This document shows positions 10,665 to 21,125 of a stretch of DNA of 64,000 nucleotides, one piece after another. Position numbers and translations under genes: made by a program. The notes under the pieces were generated by a model. It ran no database searches. It was not told the origin of the DNA and worked only from the letters and a program-made list of their open reading frames with translations. The stretch is from assembly GCA_026119855.1 (NCBI GenBank), contig JAOWBW010001809.1, positions 124,001 to 188,000 on the forward strand. The letters are read 5' to 3'. Source of the stretch: Campanula takesimana. Lineage: Eukaryota; Streptophyta; Magnoliopsida; Asterales; Campanulaceae. Position 1 is the first letter of the stretch; every line of letters begins with the position of its first letter.

Positions 10665-11669
10665 ATGGCTTCAAATGGCAATGACAACGGCATTCCCGTG
10701 TCCAACGAAGGGTTATTCAACATGGTGAAAGCATTAAAAGGGCAAATTGATGCACTAGCCGAGAATGTCCGCCGCAAGGATGATTTATGGCAAGCCCGTT
10801 ACGAGCTTGTGGAAATGGCCCATAAGAAAGAAGTAGCCAAACTCGAGAACCAATTAAAGAGGCTCACGAATGAAAGAAAGGAGGCCCAAAGTTTCGATAC
10901 CGGTTTGGTCAACACTCTCATGTCCTACATTGACCAAAATCTTAGTGGGCTAAATTTGCACAAAGGCCCAAGCTCCGATCTTCATCATGCTTCTCTCCTC
11001 ATGAACACAATGGAGGCTCTTCCCGAAAAGTTCAAGATGCCCGATATTGACAAGTTCAAAGGCACCTCTTGCCCCGACGCTTATGTTGACTCCTACATTT
11101 GGGCCATGCTACCAAAGAAAGTGTCTCCTCGAATAATGGCACAATGCTTCCCGCTTACTCTCGAGGGGGTCGCAAAAGATTGGTATATGGGTCTTCCAGT
11201 TTCCACCCGCCTCAATTGGGATGCCGCTATGCTTGCCTTCAAGTTACAATATCAAGGCAACTCCATATTCCGCCCCACCAAGAAGGAATTGGAGAGCACC
11301 GTGCAAATGGGTGATGAATCATTTGGGGACTTCTATCGCCGTTGGAATGACAAGCTAGCCGAGATGGTTGATAGGCCCTCCAAGAAGGAACAAATGGACA
11401 TCTTCTTGAAGTGTTTGAAAATGGACTACCGCACTCATCTTAGTGGGGCTTTTCACTCCGATTTTTCAAGCATGTATGATGCGGGGGTTAGAATTGAAAA
11501 TTTGCTCCGAGAAGTGGCCGAGTCCTCCTATGACACAAGCTTCAACGAAAAAGGGTTCTCAAGCAATGACATGGAAAAATGTAGTGACATGGAATACTAC
11601 AACGACAATGAGGACTACAACGATATGGGGGATGACGACAACAATCTCCATTTCTCTTTCTCTACCTAG
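10665..11669 (+). CDS. gag: Gag protein of the gag-only element
   Basis: 334 residues from the ATG at 10665 (MASNGNDNGIPVSNEG). The frame is open from 10563, but that earlier ATG is followed by leader-like sequence, so I prefer 10665. It has a charged, coiled-coil-like N-terminus (about residues 20-80). The retrotransposon gag core follows (FKMPDIDKFKGTSCPDAY, WAMLPKKVSPRIMAQCFPL, VAKDWYMGLP, FGDFYRRWNDKLAEM, FLKCLKMDYRTHLSG). It ends in an acidic, Asn/Asp/Tyr-rich tail. No zinc knuckle is visible, which is common in Tat-lineage Gag. The ORF is intact, consistent with selection or recency. It would form virus-like particles with Pol supplied in trans (inference). Confidence 0.85.
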   Translation: MASNGNDNGIPVSNEGLFNMVKALKGQIDALAENVRRKDDLWQARYELVEMAHKKEVAKLENQLKRLTNERKEAQSFDTGLVNTLMSYIDQNLSGLNLHKGPSSDLHHASLLMNTMEALPEKFKMPDIDKFKGTSCPDAYVDSYIWAMLPKKVSPRIMAQCFPLTLEGVAKDWYMGLPVSTRLNWDAAMLAFKLQYQGNSIFRPTKKELESTVQMGDESFGDFYRRWNDKLAEMVDRPSKKEQMDIFLKCLKMDYRTHLSGAFHSDFSSMYDAGVRIENLLREVAESSYDTSFNEKGFSSNDMEKCSDMEYYNDNEDYNDMGDDDNNLHFSFST

Positions 11670-12044
11670 AAATAGGATAAAAAAAAAGAGAGTCAAAAGT
11701 CCTCTAATGTGTGCATTAATGTTTTCTCTCGTCCTATGTTCGAGTCCATTGAGTCATCAAATAAAAAGTCGTTCTTGTCCTCATACACTCTTCCAAGTTG
11801 TTTAATTAATTCTTGGCAAAATGATGAAAAAATGTCTAAACAAGTTTTGGAATGAAGGCCATCGCTTGAACGCCTAGGGGCTAAACATCAACGACGACAT
11901 CAACAACGAAGACATCAACAACGACGAAATCAAGACAAAGAAAGGTGGAGCAGTGATCATGAAGCAAAATTTTCAAAAAGGGGATAAAAAAAAAAAACTC
12001 GCTAGGTTGAAATCCTCAAATCAACCTAGGCAAAAGTTAGAGCA

Positions 12045-12083
<39 letters not shown>

Positions 12084-12576
12084 CCTTCATTCAAAGAAGT
12101 TCACAACAACAATATCATTCCACCAAACGAAGGACGAAGCAACAATTTCATCACGACGAATGGAGAATCCACAAGAACTACGGTGACCCGAGCCTCTACA
12201 CTGGAGGAACGTAGGCAACCTTCGGGGGGGTCTCATGCAAGAAAGAAGATATGTTTAGCCCTAGTGCGTTATGGTGATCGGCCTTCATCTCAAACTTGTC
12301 AAGACATCTTTGTACGATTCATTTTCCAATGAATTAATCACCTCAAGATTGAACAACTTTCCTAGATTTGGAATCGCTTTCCGTTCCTTGTCGAGTCTAG
12401 GGGTTTCTCTTCTTTTTGCGATACTCCCAGTTTCTTGCAATCAAACTGGGGCTTTCTTTCTCTTCTCTCTTAATGACTTACTTGCCTTCGTGAGTCATTC
12501 AAAAAATGTACATGAAGTCAATACTAGGGACACTTCCCTAGTCGAGTCAATGTCACTAATCTTTAGTGACAAGAGG

Positions 12577-13359
12577 TAGACATGTCCAAATAGAACCGGG
12601 AACCGACGAAACCGGCGGGTAGAACCGGAACCGGGAACCGGCGAGAACCGGGAACCGCCGGAACTGGGAACCGAACGTAACCGAGAACCGGATTGAAACG
12701 GTTCGAATACGAATCCAACATATTCAGAACCGAGGAACCGGCGGAACCGGGAACCGAGCACCGGAACCGAGAACCAGGAACCGGGAACCGAACGGTTCTC
12801 TGCATCAGATGACTTTAAAGATGTTTGATCATTATGGTAGGTTGGCTGCTAACTAATATATATACTGATATACATACTCCCTTCGTCCCAAAATACTTGT
12901 AGTTTTAGGATTTTCACACAAATTAAGAAAAAAAAATTAATACATGTGTAATGGACTATATTACTCTTGGAATATTTCAAGTATAAGACAATTTAATACT
13001 TTTGCAATGACAACACTATAATAAATAAGGGTATATTTGATAAACAATGTAAAAAATGTATAGATAATAGCAAAACTACAAATATTTTGGGACAAACCTC
13101 AACTCCTTAAACTACAAGTATTTTGAAATGGCAGGAGTATTACATTTTAAACTACAAATATTTTGGGACGGAGGGAGTATTACATACTTATTAGATGGTG
13201 AGATGGAACCGGTGGAACCGTCGGAACCGGAACCGGCGGATAGAACCGGGAACCGGGAACCGGATTAAGATGGTTCGAATACGGTTCCGGCCATTTGGAA
13301 ACCGGGAACCGGCGGTTCCGGAACCGGGAACCGGAACCGGAACCGGATGGACATGTCTA
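12577..13359. mobile_element. Non-autonomous hAT element with AACCGG subterminal repeats
   Basis: 783 bp with perfect 12-bp terminal inverted repeats TAGACATGTCCA and a perfect 8-bp TSD ACAAGAGG (12569-12576 and 13360-13367), diagnostic of hAT. Both ends carry dense runs of GAACCGG-type hexamers (12591-12794 and 13196-13346). The ORFs called through them are low-complexity artefacts. The middle is occupied by a Stowaway MITE. No transposase. Confidence 0.95.
12877..13177. mobile_element. Stowaway MITE nested in the hAT MITE
   Basis: TIRs CTCCCTTCGTCCCAAAATA / TATTTTGGGACGGAGGGAG flanked by TA on both sides (12875-12876, 13178-13179), as for Tc1/mariner-derived Stowaway elements. The right end is partly duplicated inside (near 13110-13139, ending GGCAGGAGTA), as if a terminal segment had been copied. 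Confidence 0.92.
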
Positions 13360-16172
13360 ACAAGAGGTCTTCACCGCAAAATCACATGTCTTATCTCCTC
13401 AGCCGGAGTCAATGCACACTTCCTCATTAATCGAGTCAAAAAAAAAAAAAGACGCAAGATGTCCGCTAGATTGAAAACCCGAAAGGGCGGTCTAGGCAAA
13501 AAACAGGGTGCATCATAAAAAAATGAGAGAGTGAGAGAGAGAAGGGAAAGAGAAATTGAGATCTGCGGCCTCTAAGGAAGACAACTGCACAAGCTCTACA
13601 TTGGATCTCCTCAACAAATCAATTCCCCACCGAGTCAACTTTGGGATTGCAAAAGGCTCGACAAGATATGGCACCATCAAAGGTTGTCTTGGGTTATCGG
13701 CATCATTCTCCAGCAGTGTGCATTTTTGGGTTCATGAAAAGAAGGCCCGTGGTAACCAATACCCATCCGAGAACGAGCCCATCATAAAAGGGCACGAGGT
13801 TGCATAAATAATCCCTAGCTAGTCAATTGGCTTGGGTAACAAATAGCAACAACATGTGTCTCAGTTTTCAAAGCTTCTTCAAGTATGTGCTTCTAAAGTA
13901 CGCCGAAAGGCTCCCGAGAAATGGAGTAGCTCTTGCCATGTCCTCTCATGTTTGTTCCCTCGCACGAGGATGAGTCACTCTCGCTTTGCTCAACAAATAG
14001 TGACACCCTAGGGGCTATGTGACTCAAGAACAAGGGGTTCTTTTGCTTCATTTGACAATCAATAAGCCCTAGGGGCTATGCTCGAGAAAGATGTGTGAGA
14101 CTATCCTCAAAGTCTCTCAAAAGGAATGTCAAGAAACACCTGCTTGTCATGTATGCTCATACTTGTTCCCCCGATCAAGGATAGTCCCTTCTCATTCCAT
14201 TCCTGATCAATGATGTCACTCTAAGGGCTACGGTCAAGTCTTAAAGGCTCCCTCGGTAAGAAGCAATTCGCTTCAATGTCCCCAGCAACATTGGAAGCTT
14301 CCTCAATTCGGCACCGAAGGGGCTTCGTAATCTACAATCCTTTGGGCTACGGCATTACAACAATTCAAGCAAAGGGCAATATTGGGGCTTCGCAATAAAC
14401 AAGCTTTTGGGCAGTGGTACCCGAGCAATGCAATGTAGAGTAGTCTTATGGCTCCATGAAAGGGATCAAGCTTCAAGGGTCTCTCAACACTTCCAGTCAA
14501 AAGGCCTCTTGGTTTTAAATGAAGGCTCCGATGATATGAATGAATTTGATGATTCTTGTTAGAACTCACAGCGAGATTCTGAAGAAAGTCTTAGAGAAAA
14601 GGAAAAAGATTCAATATGCTAGACTCACCCGGCTGAGTTATGGCGGGCAATGCCAATATGTTAACTCTAGAGACAGAGTTACGGCCAATCCCAATGTTTC
14701 TGCAAGTACTGCACCCCCTTCTCCAAGATCAAAAGCACAGGCTGCATCCGAAGATCCGCCGTCGGCTCAACTCAAGAAGACTCAAGCAAACATACCGTTC
14801 GAGACTTTGTCACACCAAGACCTTATCATCTGCAACAACATAACTATCTCCCACGAGACGTCTCCCGAAGACCGTACTACATTTGGGTATCAACCACAAA
14901 AAGGGCCATCCATCTACAAGCAAGAGAAAGAAGGAGATCGCCTTCAAGAGTCCTGCCCGATGTGGCATCCGCTCGCAATACAAAGCTAAGCCGATTTGGG
15001 GCTTCACATCGAAAGGTCTTCACATCCCGCCATCTATAAACTTGATAAGCCCATGACATTTGGGGCTTAGCAATCTCTCAAAGCTTGGTATTAATGATCT
15101 TCTCTTGGGGCTTGCCCACGTCGACAACAAAAGACAGTTTATTTGAATGGGCTAAGAGTTGATTCATCTTGGGGCTTCATAAGCCACTCAAAGTTCAGCA
15201 TTCTAGGGGCTTTACAGTCAGCAACCCCTTGGCATCTCGGCATCAATAGTCCTTTTGAAGCCCCATAAACGACAAATCTCTTGGGACTAGACATCAATTT
15301 TCGTTGGACACCGCGGCGACAACATTCAAGCAAGGCAATCCGGACTTCGATTGAATATGACTTGATCTTGGGTTGGCTTTACAAACACACAATGGTTAAA
15401 ATGGTTCACCCACGAACTAAAAAAAAAAAATCTTTTTGTCACATGTGTGCATATTCTTTCCCTTCTAATCTAAATAATAAAAAAAAAAAAAGATTTTTCT
15501 TTTTCTTTTTCTCCTTCTATGTGCAAAAGTATGTGCTTTACTTTGCTTTTCTCCTAGCTTCTCCTCCAGCATTCTCCAGCATCCTTGAACTACGCTGGTC
15601 TGATTCCTTTCAAGGGATACGTAGGCAGCCTTTTGGCACGACCAACCCATCATCCGGAATACTGTCCCACCGACACTCCATCAAAAACGAATTCATCATC
15701 AAAGGCAGCGACACTCTTCGCCAAAGCATCTACCACAACATCACGAATCCATCCAACGGCAATGGTAAGTGAATGTATGGACATCATTCATCTCTCTCAA
15801 TCATATCTATGCTTTCAAAAACCACTTCACACACAAAATCACTTTCTCCATTCTTACAAAAACTCTCTCTCATGCAAAAGTGCTTTCAAAATCACATCAC
15901 ACCACAAGCACAATTTCTCTCATAACTGCCGTTTCACATCTCATATATGTCACAAGCACATATACCTGCAAAGCACAAACTTAACAGGTACCACCACAAG
16001 GTCAACAGCATCTACAACTCAAGGCACTTCATCCCCAGCAGAAAGTGATCCGTCGTCAACTACGCCTGCATCCCACGGAGTCAAACAATTACAGTTCAAT
16101 GACTACAACTCGGTCCATGGTGAGCCGCAAAATCACCACCTTTCCATAAAGCAACACAACAATAGGCAGACG

Positions 16173-16639
16173 GAGCAAACGGATCCCGCCATCAGCAAAC
16201 GGATCCCGCATCAGCAAACGGATCTCGCATTCAGCAAACGGATCCCGCATCAGCAAACAGATCCCGCATTCAGCAAACGGATCCCGCCTTAGCAAACGGA
16301 TCCCGCATCAGCAAATGGATCCCGCATCAGCAAACGGATCCCGCTTCAGCCAATGGATCCCGCATCAGCAAACGGATCCCGCATCAGCAAACGGATCCCG
16401 CATTCATTCAGCAAACGGATCCCGCATCAGCAAACGGATCCCGCTTCAGCAAATGGATCCCGCTTCAGCAAACGGATCCCGCATTCAGCAAACGGATCCC
16501 GCTTCAGCAAACGGATCCCGCTTCAGTAAATGGATCCCGCATTCAGCAAACGGATCCCGCATTTAGCAAACGGATCCCGCAATCAGCAAACGGATCCCGC
16601 TTCAGCAAACGGATCCCGCTTCAGCAAACGGATCCCGCT
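16173..16639 (+). repeat. 3' untranslated tandem repeat, about 24 copies of a 19-20-bp unit
   Basis: Unit CAGCAAACGGATCCCGCAT with AT/TT variants; I count 24 GGATCCCGC-type cores, nearly all containing the palindrome GGATCC. Array position just upstream of the 3' LTR matches the hypervariable 3' region of Tat/Ogre elements, which is known to seed satellite DNA. ORFs at 16315-16566 and 16089-16295 are by-products. Confidence 0.93.
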
Positions 16640-16808
16640 ATATCCTTTCTATAGCAATTAAGCCGCTCACACAGGGAGCGCACTCCTATCCTTTGTAATT
16701 TCAAATTCCTGCTTTATCGAGTCTTTGTTTTCTCTTGTTGATGTCCTCGGCGGTTGTCTTTCTTTCGTCGACGCGTTTTGCTTCGCAATCCACGTCGCCG
16801 ATGGGCTC

Positions 16809-18099
16809 TGTAGACACCCCGCCTTGGACCTCTCACCCCGATTGCATACATGGTATTTTTATTTAACTTGTTTTTGTTAATTTCTATTACTTCCGTTAAG
16901 TTCCTAACTGATTCCGTTAGTTTTGGACTAAACTGGATAACAAAGTTAACTTTAGAGTCATTTCTGTCATTCTGTCGTTTTAGTCCGTGGGCGCTTCCGG
17001 CACCGTCAATGGGTCGCGCGCGCGTTTGGTCCAATAGGCCGGATCCGCGCGCTTCCCGCTTTGGCAGTAACGGATAGTACCATTTTTCCCTCCCTTTTCT
17101 TATTTAGAAAATCTCTTCTTGATCACAAACACCTCCTTTTTACATCCACATTCATTCCCCCTTATTTCATAACTCCCAAATCCTTTATTCTAGCCATTCT
17201 TCATAAAAACAAAATATTTCATTTTATTATTATTTGATTTTCTTTATTTCTTTCATTAATTCTTTTATTTATCTTTTTCTTGATTGGTCAATTCCATTTC
17301 ACATGGATTGACCAATTTCCCTCCAACCTTTCCCTCCTAATTTTACCTATAAAAACCATCATCTCCTACCTTGGAAAGGGACCTCATTTTTAGACTTGAA
17401 TTTTCTCTGTACACACACTATACACAATTCTCTACATAAATTCTCCCAACAAGAGTTCTTCGTAACAAGACTCTACATAAAATTGTTCTACAACAATTTC
17501 TCCACAACAAAACACCATTTTCAAGTCCACGTTTGAAGTCCTCTTCTTAAGGTACAACTTCATTTTTCTTCTATTTTCTTCTTCTTAAATGTATGCAATC
17601 CCCATTAATGGGACATAACCAATATGACTACTTCACATATTGAAGTTAGTTAAGGTTATCTCCCTACACTCCAACTCTACTTTAAATCCCCCCACTTTTA
17701 TTTTATTATAATTGTTAGAATAGTTTAACATGTAATCTTTTAGTATAAATTAATAAAACAATTCTTTCTTTATTTCTCTTTTAATTCCCCTTTCTTCTTA
17801 TTGTAATTTGTTAGCACTTTCTTATTAATTAATTGAAGGACATGTAAACATTAGAACACTAAAAGTAGCAAGACCCGCGTAAGCGGGGCGAAGTGGGTGT
17901 TTAAGTACTTCCCACTCCGTCACCTAACCCCCGAACCCTTCTCTTCCCGAATCTCTGGTTTTCGTACATAAAAAATTGGCTTTTCTTTAGGTTTTTCTTA
18001 TGTTCCTCTAAAACATAGGTGGCGACTCTTAAAATCAAGTAGACATCCTAGGTTAATTCACGCGCTCTAGCCAAGCCGTGGTCCCCCGGGGTATCTACA
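16809..18099 (+). repeat. 3' LTR of the gag-only element
   Basis: 1291 bp, TGTAGACACCCC to GTATCTACA, with the TATA box at 17349. The first 148 bp are absent from the 5' copy. The right flank begins GTTAC, the predicted TSD. No clear polypurine tract precedes 16809. Confidence 0.9.
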
Positions 18100-18976
18100 G
18101 TTACCTACTCCCTCGCTGAAGGTTGATCTGGCTCGTCATAACAGTTTTCGCACAATGGGCAAGGTCAATGATATGGCGGTTCGCATCATCATTGATAGTG
18201 GAAGCAGTGAAAACTTGGTGGCTCGCGGTTTGGTAAATAAGCTCAAGCTTGAGGCACATGACCATCCATCTCCGTATGTTGTTGGTTGGATCAATGCTAC
18301 TGGCTCGGTGAAGGTAACACTTCAATGTATCATTCCTTTTTCGATTGGCAAATATACGGATGTGATTACATGTGATGTTGTGGATATGAGTGCTTGTCAG
18401 TTATTGCTTGGTAGAGCGTGGCATTTTGATGTTAGTTCCATGCACTGTGGGCGTACTAACGTGATCCGTTTGGTTAAGCATGGGCGTCGGTTTGTTTTGT
18501 GTCCATTGCAAGACAAGGAGGGTAGTGGGTGCAAAGGCAACAAAACACATATTAGTTCTCTTTGTATTTCTAAACATTTTGTTACAGGTTTCTTGCCTAC
18601 GAAGTCCGAGCGTACCGTTCCAATTTCCATGTCTAACGCAAAGTTGGTACATGATTCTGGGACGAATCATTTTAAAGAGAGGGTGTATGATGTAGCTCGA
18701 GGAAGAAAGAAGGACAAAACCCAGATCGATAGGTCCGCCCGGACCAAAGGAGCAACCCGGCCGGATCTATCTTGGCGCGGCCGTGCAAAGTTCAAGACTC
18801 GGCCGAGCGTGAATTGGGAAAAAGAAGGAGAGGGTCGACATGTTTGGCACGACCGTGCTAAAGTAGGGCACGACCGTGCCCGGCCTAACGCCAATAATTT
18901 AATTATTTTCCTTTTCGTTTTTGACAAGTATTTTGGGGTATTTTTGGTAAACATTTGTGAGTCCTTTTTAGATTAG
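18100..18976 (+). pseudogene. Gypsy retropepsin fragment running into a cassette-bearing LTR region
   Basis: The ORF (ATG at 18155; open from the 18100 junction) encodes an aspartic protease-like segment: IIIDSGSSENLVARGLV with active site D-S-G, a later LLLGRAWHFDV motif, then GRRFVLCPL. This is a Ty3/gypsy protease without the following RT, so it is a truncated element. Its upstream part is cut off by the Tat/Ogre-like insertion. From about codon 190 the frame crosses non-coding cassette DNA (18732-18885). That translation is probably meaningless. Confidence 0.75.
18732..18885 (+). repeat. Mixed palindromic cassettes
   Basis: GGTCCGCCCGGACC (18732), ACCCGGCCGGATC (18755), GGCGCGGCCGTGC (18774), CTCGGCCGAGCG (18798), GGCACGACCGTGC (18846) and GGGCACGACCGTGCCCGGCC (18866). 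The first pair matches 55115-55150 in a copia element. The last two are the reverse complement of the LARD cassette GCACGGTCGTGC. Confidence 0.85.
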
Positions 18977-19276
18977 GGTTTTATTATTTCCTAGCATTTA
19001 AATACTATTTTCTTTCATTGTATTGAACACATTGTGATTTTGATATTTATTAAAGTTTGCTTCTTGCATCTTTGTGGGTTTAATCCCTTGAACCATTATT
19101 GGTTTGTTTGAAGGTGGATTCCTTCGGAAGGTGGATTCCTTCGTATATCAAGAGCTTCATCGTTATTGTTGTTGTTCTTGTCAAACCCTAATTCGTGGAT
19201 TCGAATTTGGTCAATTAATTCGTTGATTCGATTAATTGCCCATCCTTTTATTTTATTGTTATTCCGCTGCAACAAA
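18977..19276 (+). repeat. Probable 3' part of a gypsy LTR
   Basis: An AT-rich stretch with a possible TATA-like ATTTAAATACT (about 18998), 'TTGTATTGAACACATTG', a short tandem duplication (GGTGGATTCCTTCG, 19112-19143) and an ending ATTCCGCTGCAACA typical of LTR 3' ends. The start and the partner LTR were not found, so limits are approximate. Confidence 0.5.
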
Positions 19277-19299
19277 CCTTTTACATCAAGTTTGAACAA

Positions 19300-19387
19300 A
19301 CAAGTGAGCTGAGCTCGAGAAAAGCTCAAGCTCGATAAATTATAAACGAGCACCTCAAAACTTGACTCGGCTCGTTTAGAGCCCTAC
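19300..19387. mobile_element. Fragment of a GAGCTC-type hAT element
   Basis: GTGAGCTGAGCTCGAG ... GACTCGGCTCG TTTAGAGCCCTA resembles the right end of the hAT element at 49475-49915, reduced to about 90 bp. The following 19388-19767 holds no feature that I can recognise apart from short AT-rich runs. Confidence 0.65.
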
Positions 19388-19775
19388 ACACGTAGCTACA
19401 CGTAGCTATTAGCCACAGATGACAGCTATCTTTTGCAATTGCATGATCAAAATTGACACTTGGGAACGAAGATGTAGATATGTTGAAATTTGTGTCATCG
19501 TGGATGATCGCATGCAACATGCCATTTAAGGGGTTTTTCGTTATTGAGACAAATTGTGCAAGTCGCACACGTATCTGCCACCCACCCCATGACCCCCCTC
19601 CCTCTCCATCTTTTTTCAACTAATGTTTTTTACTTGCAACTAATAATATCCTTGTTATGATTTCAAACGAATGAAATTACATAGCAAAGATATTCTTAAC
19701 ATATGAAATACAAAAAAAAAAAAACGTATCGATATAGATGTGTGTCACTGCTGCTACTTCCAGTCATGATTGGGC

Positions 19776-20826
19776 TAGACCTGGCAATTAAGCGGGTCGG
19801 GTCGGGTCGTGTTAAGGCGGGTTGAGACAGGTCTAACCCGCTGCAACCCATTTATCTTCATGGCTCAAACGGGTCGGGCCACATTTGGGTCGGGTTAAGC
19901 CGGGTCAGCTCGTAAACTTTTAATTTTAAATATGATTTTAACTATTTTTTATTATTATATTGCATGTCTAATCCTGACCTTTGGATGTATCCCCTTCAAT
20001 CCTTACCGTTAAATTAGTTTAAGAAACCCTAGCTAACTTTTTATGAAAATAGCTTATCACTCCACGCCTCCATTATTTCTCTCTCTGCCTCTCCTTTGCC
20101 TTCTACTCTTCTTCCTTTCTCCCAACCCGAAATCTGCCATAACCAATCACCTCCACCACGCCACTGAATCTCGCCACTGGCGTCACCTCTCGCAACCGGA
20201 TCTCGCGACCGACGCCACCTCTCTGGCGGATCTTTTCACCGACACAGCTACCACTTCCACTCTAGCGGATTTCGTCGTCGCCACTACTACCGTCACTCCA
20301 ACGAGTCTCCCCGCCGTCACCGCCATTACCACCACCCAACAAGTCTCACCGCTGCCATCACAACCACACCCATGCTGCCACCAACAAGCTTTGTTGTCAC
20401 CGCCTCTTCCCTTTTCATCGCCGGCCACGGGATACCTATCCAGCACGGTGAGAGCGGATTTTCTTCCTCACCCTCCCCCTTCTCTGACCTTCTGATGATC
20501 GGGTTTCTGCACTTGAGAAATATTTTGATTTCTTTTTCTCTCTGTAAATGCTTTTGTTCATGTCTATATTCAGTGAGGATTATGTAAATAAATTGAAAGA
20601 TAAGAAACAGGTTGATCAGATTGGACAAATTCTGAATTTGTTTCATGTTGTGTTCTGGCGGGTTGACGCAGGTTGACGGGTTGACCTGCTTTAACCCGTT
20701 AATTTTGACGGGTTAAAGCGGGTAACCCGTTTAAACCTGTTTATATTAACGGGTTGGGTCGTGTTGGGTAATTAGCGGGTTGGGTTGGGCGGGTTATTGA
20801 GTAATGGGTGGAAATTGCCAGGCCTA
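19776..20826. mobile_element. Non-autonomous hAT element with GGGTC/GGGTT subterminal arrays
   Basis: 1051 bp with TIRs TAGACCTGGCAATT / AATTGCCAGGCCTA and an imperfect 8-bp TSD (GATTGGGC, 19768-19775; TAATGGGC, 20827-20834; 6 of 8 match). Both ends have dense GGGTCGGG or GGGTTGACG runs (19794-19915 and 20658-20810). The interior holds a C-rich segment with an ORF. No transposase. Confidence 0.88.
20043..20495 (+). pseudogene. Possible captured host fragment inside the hAT element
   Basis: A 150-codon ORF starts with a hydrophobic, signal-peptide-like segment (STPPLFLSLPLLCLLLFFLS), then continues Thr/Ala/His-rich low-complexity sequence (20150-20400, CCACC/GCCACC-rich). Base composition differs sharply from the flanking terminal arrays, suggesting filler DNA captured from elsewhere. 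I recognise no domain, and translation is unproven. Confidence 0.3.
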
Positions 20827-20929
20827 TAATGGGCTGTAGTTGAAAGCAAAGGTGGCTAAAACTTTGGGTTATTCAAAAGTACCGAGTTTCATTTTTAGTC
20901 TATTTCAGTGTATATGCCCACTTCTTAAA

Positions 20930-21125
20930 TTGGAAAAAATATATTATTCATCTCACTCATTCTCTCTCTTACTTTATTTTTATACTCACAACACCAATCA
21001 ATTTACTATTCTCTACCCCACCTTCCCTCTCCTACCTACTTTTCATACTCACAACACTTACACACTTTCACCATTTTTTAATCACCGTGCAAATGGGAGA
21101 ATAGACATATACTCTGAAACATAGA
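20930..21125. mobile_element. MITE remnant (TACTCACAACAC family)
   Basis: Shares TTTATACTCACAACAC and CATTTTTTAAT..CGTG.AAAT with the MITE at 48848-49100. No complete TIR pair or TSD can be fixed, so this is a partial copy. Confidence 0.5.

Larger units (their letters stand above)
11670..16172 (+). other. Long non-coding internal region of the gag-only element
   Basis: No protease, RT, RNase H or integrase motif on either strand. It holds a 34-base A tract (12046-12079), the nested hAT MITE, and several weak ORFs without recognisable domains (for example 14540-14989, 15281-15772 and 15585-16292). Phrases such as 'ACGTAGGCARCC' (near 12210 and 15619) and repeated 'GGGGCTTCG/AGGGGCTATG' words (13990-15290) resemble the 3' untranslated parts of Tat/Ogre elements. 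I see no gene here. Confidence 0.7.
8289..18099 (+). mobile_element. Gag-only Tat/Ogre-like LTR retrotransposon (TR-GAG type)
   Basis: 5' LTR truncated by the copia LTR (8289-9431), Tat/Ogre-type primer site at 9433, a long leader, one gag ORF (10665-11669), about 4.5 kb without protease, RT or integrase motifs, a 24-copy tandem repeat, and a complete 3' LTR (16809-18099). This matches the TR-GAG class of non-autonomous elements, which keep only gag and would borrow Pol from a relative. The aligned LTR parts (8289-9431 versus 16957-18099) differ by about a dozen substitutions, roughly 1%. Part of the internal length is a nested hAT/Stowaway pair (12577-13359). Confidence 0.88.

Noticed and set aside
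12495..12805. Minus-strand Arg/Pro/Gly-rich ORFs
   Set aside because: Translations of the AACCGG subterminal repeats of a hAT MITE.
14540..14989. 149-codon ORF in the gag-only element
   Set aside because: No domain or coding signature; lies in the long non-coding 3' region.
16315..16566. ORF of SANGSRI-like repeats
   Set aside because: Translation of the 19-20-bp tandem repeat; no start context and no domain.
20043..20495. Secreted protein gene
   Set aside because: Lies wholly inside a hAT MITE and most of the sequence is low-complexity; kept only as possible captured DNA.
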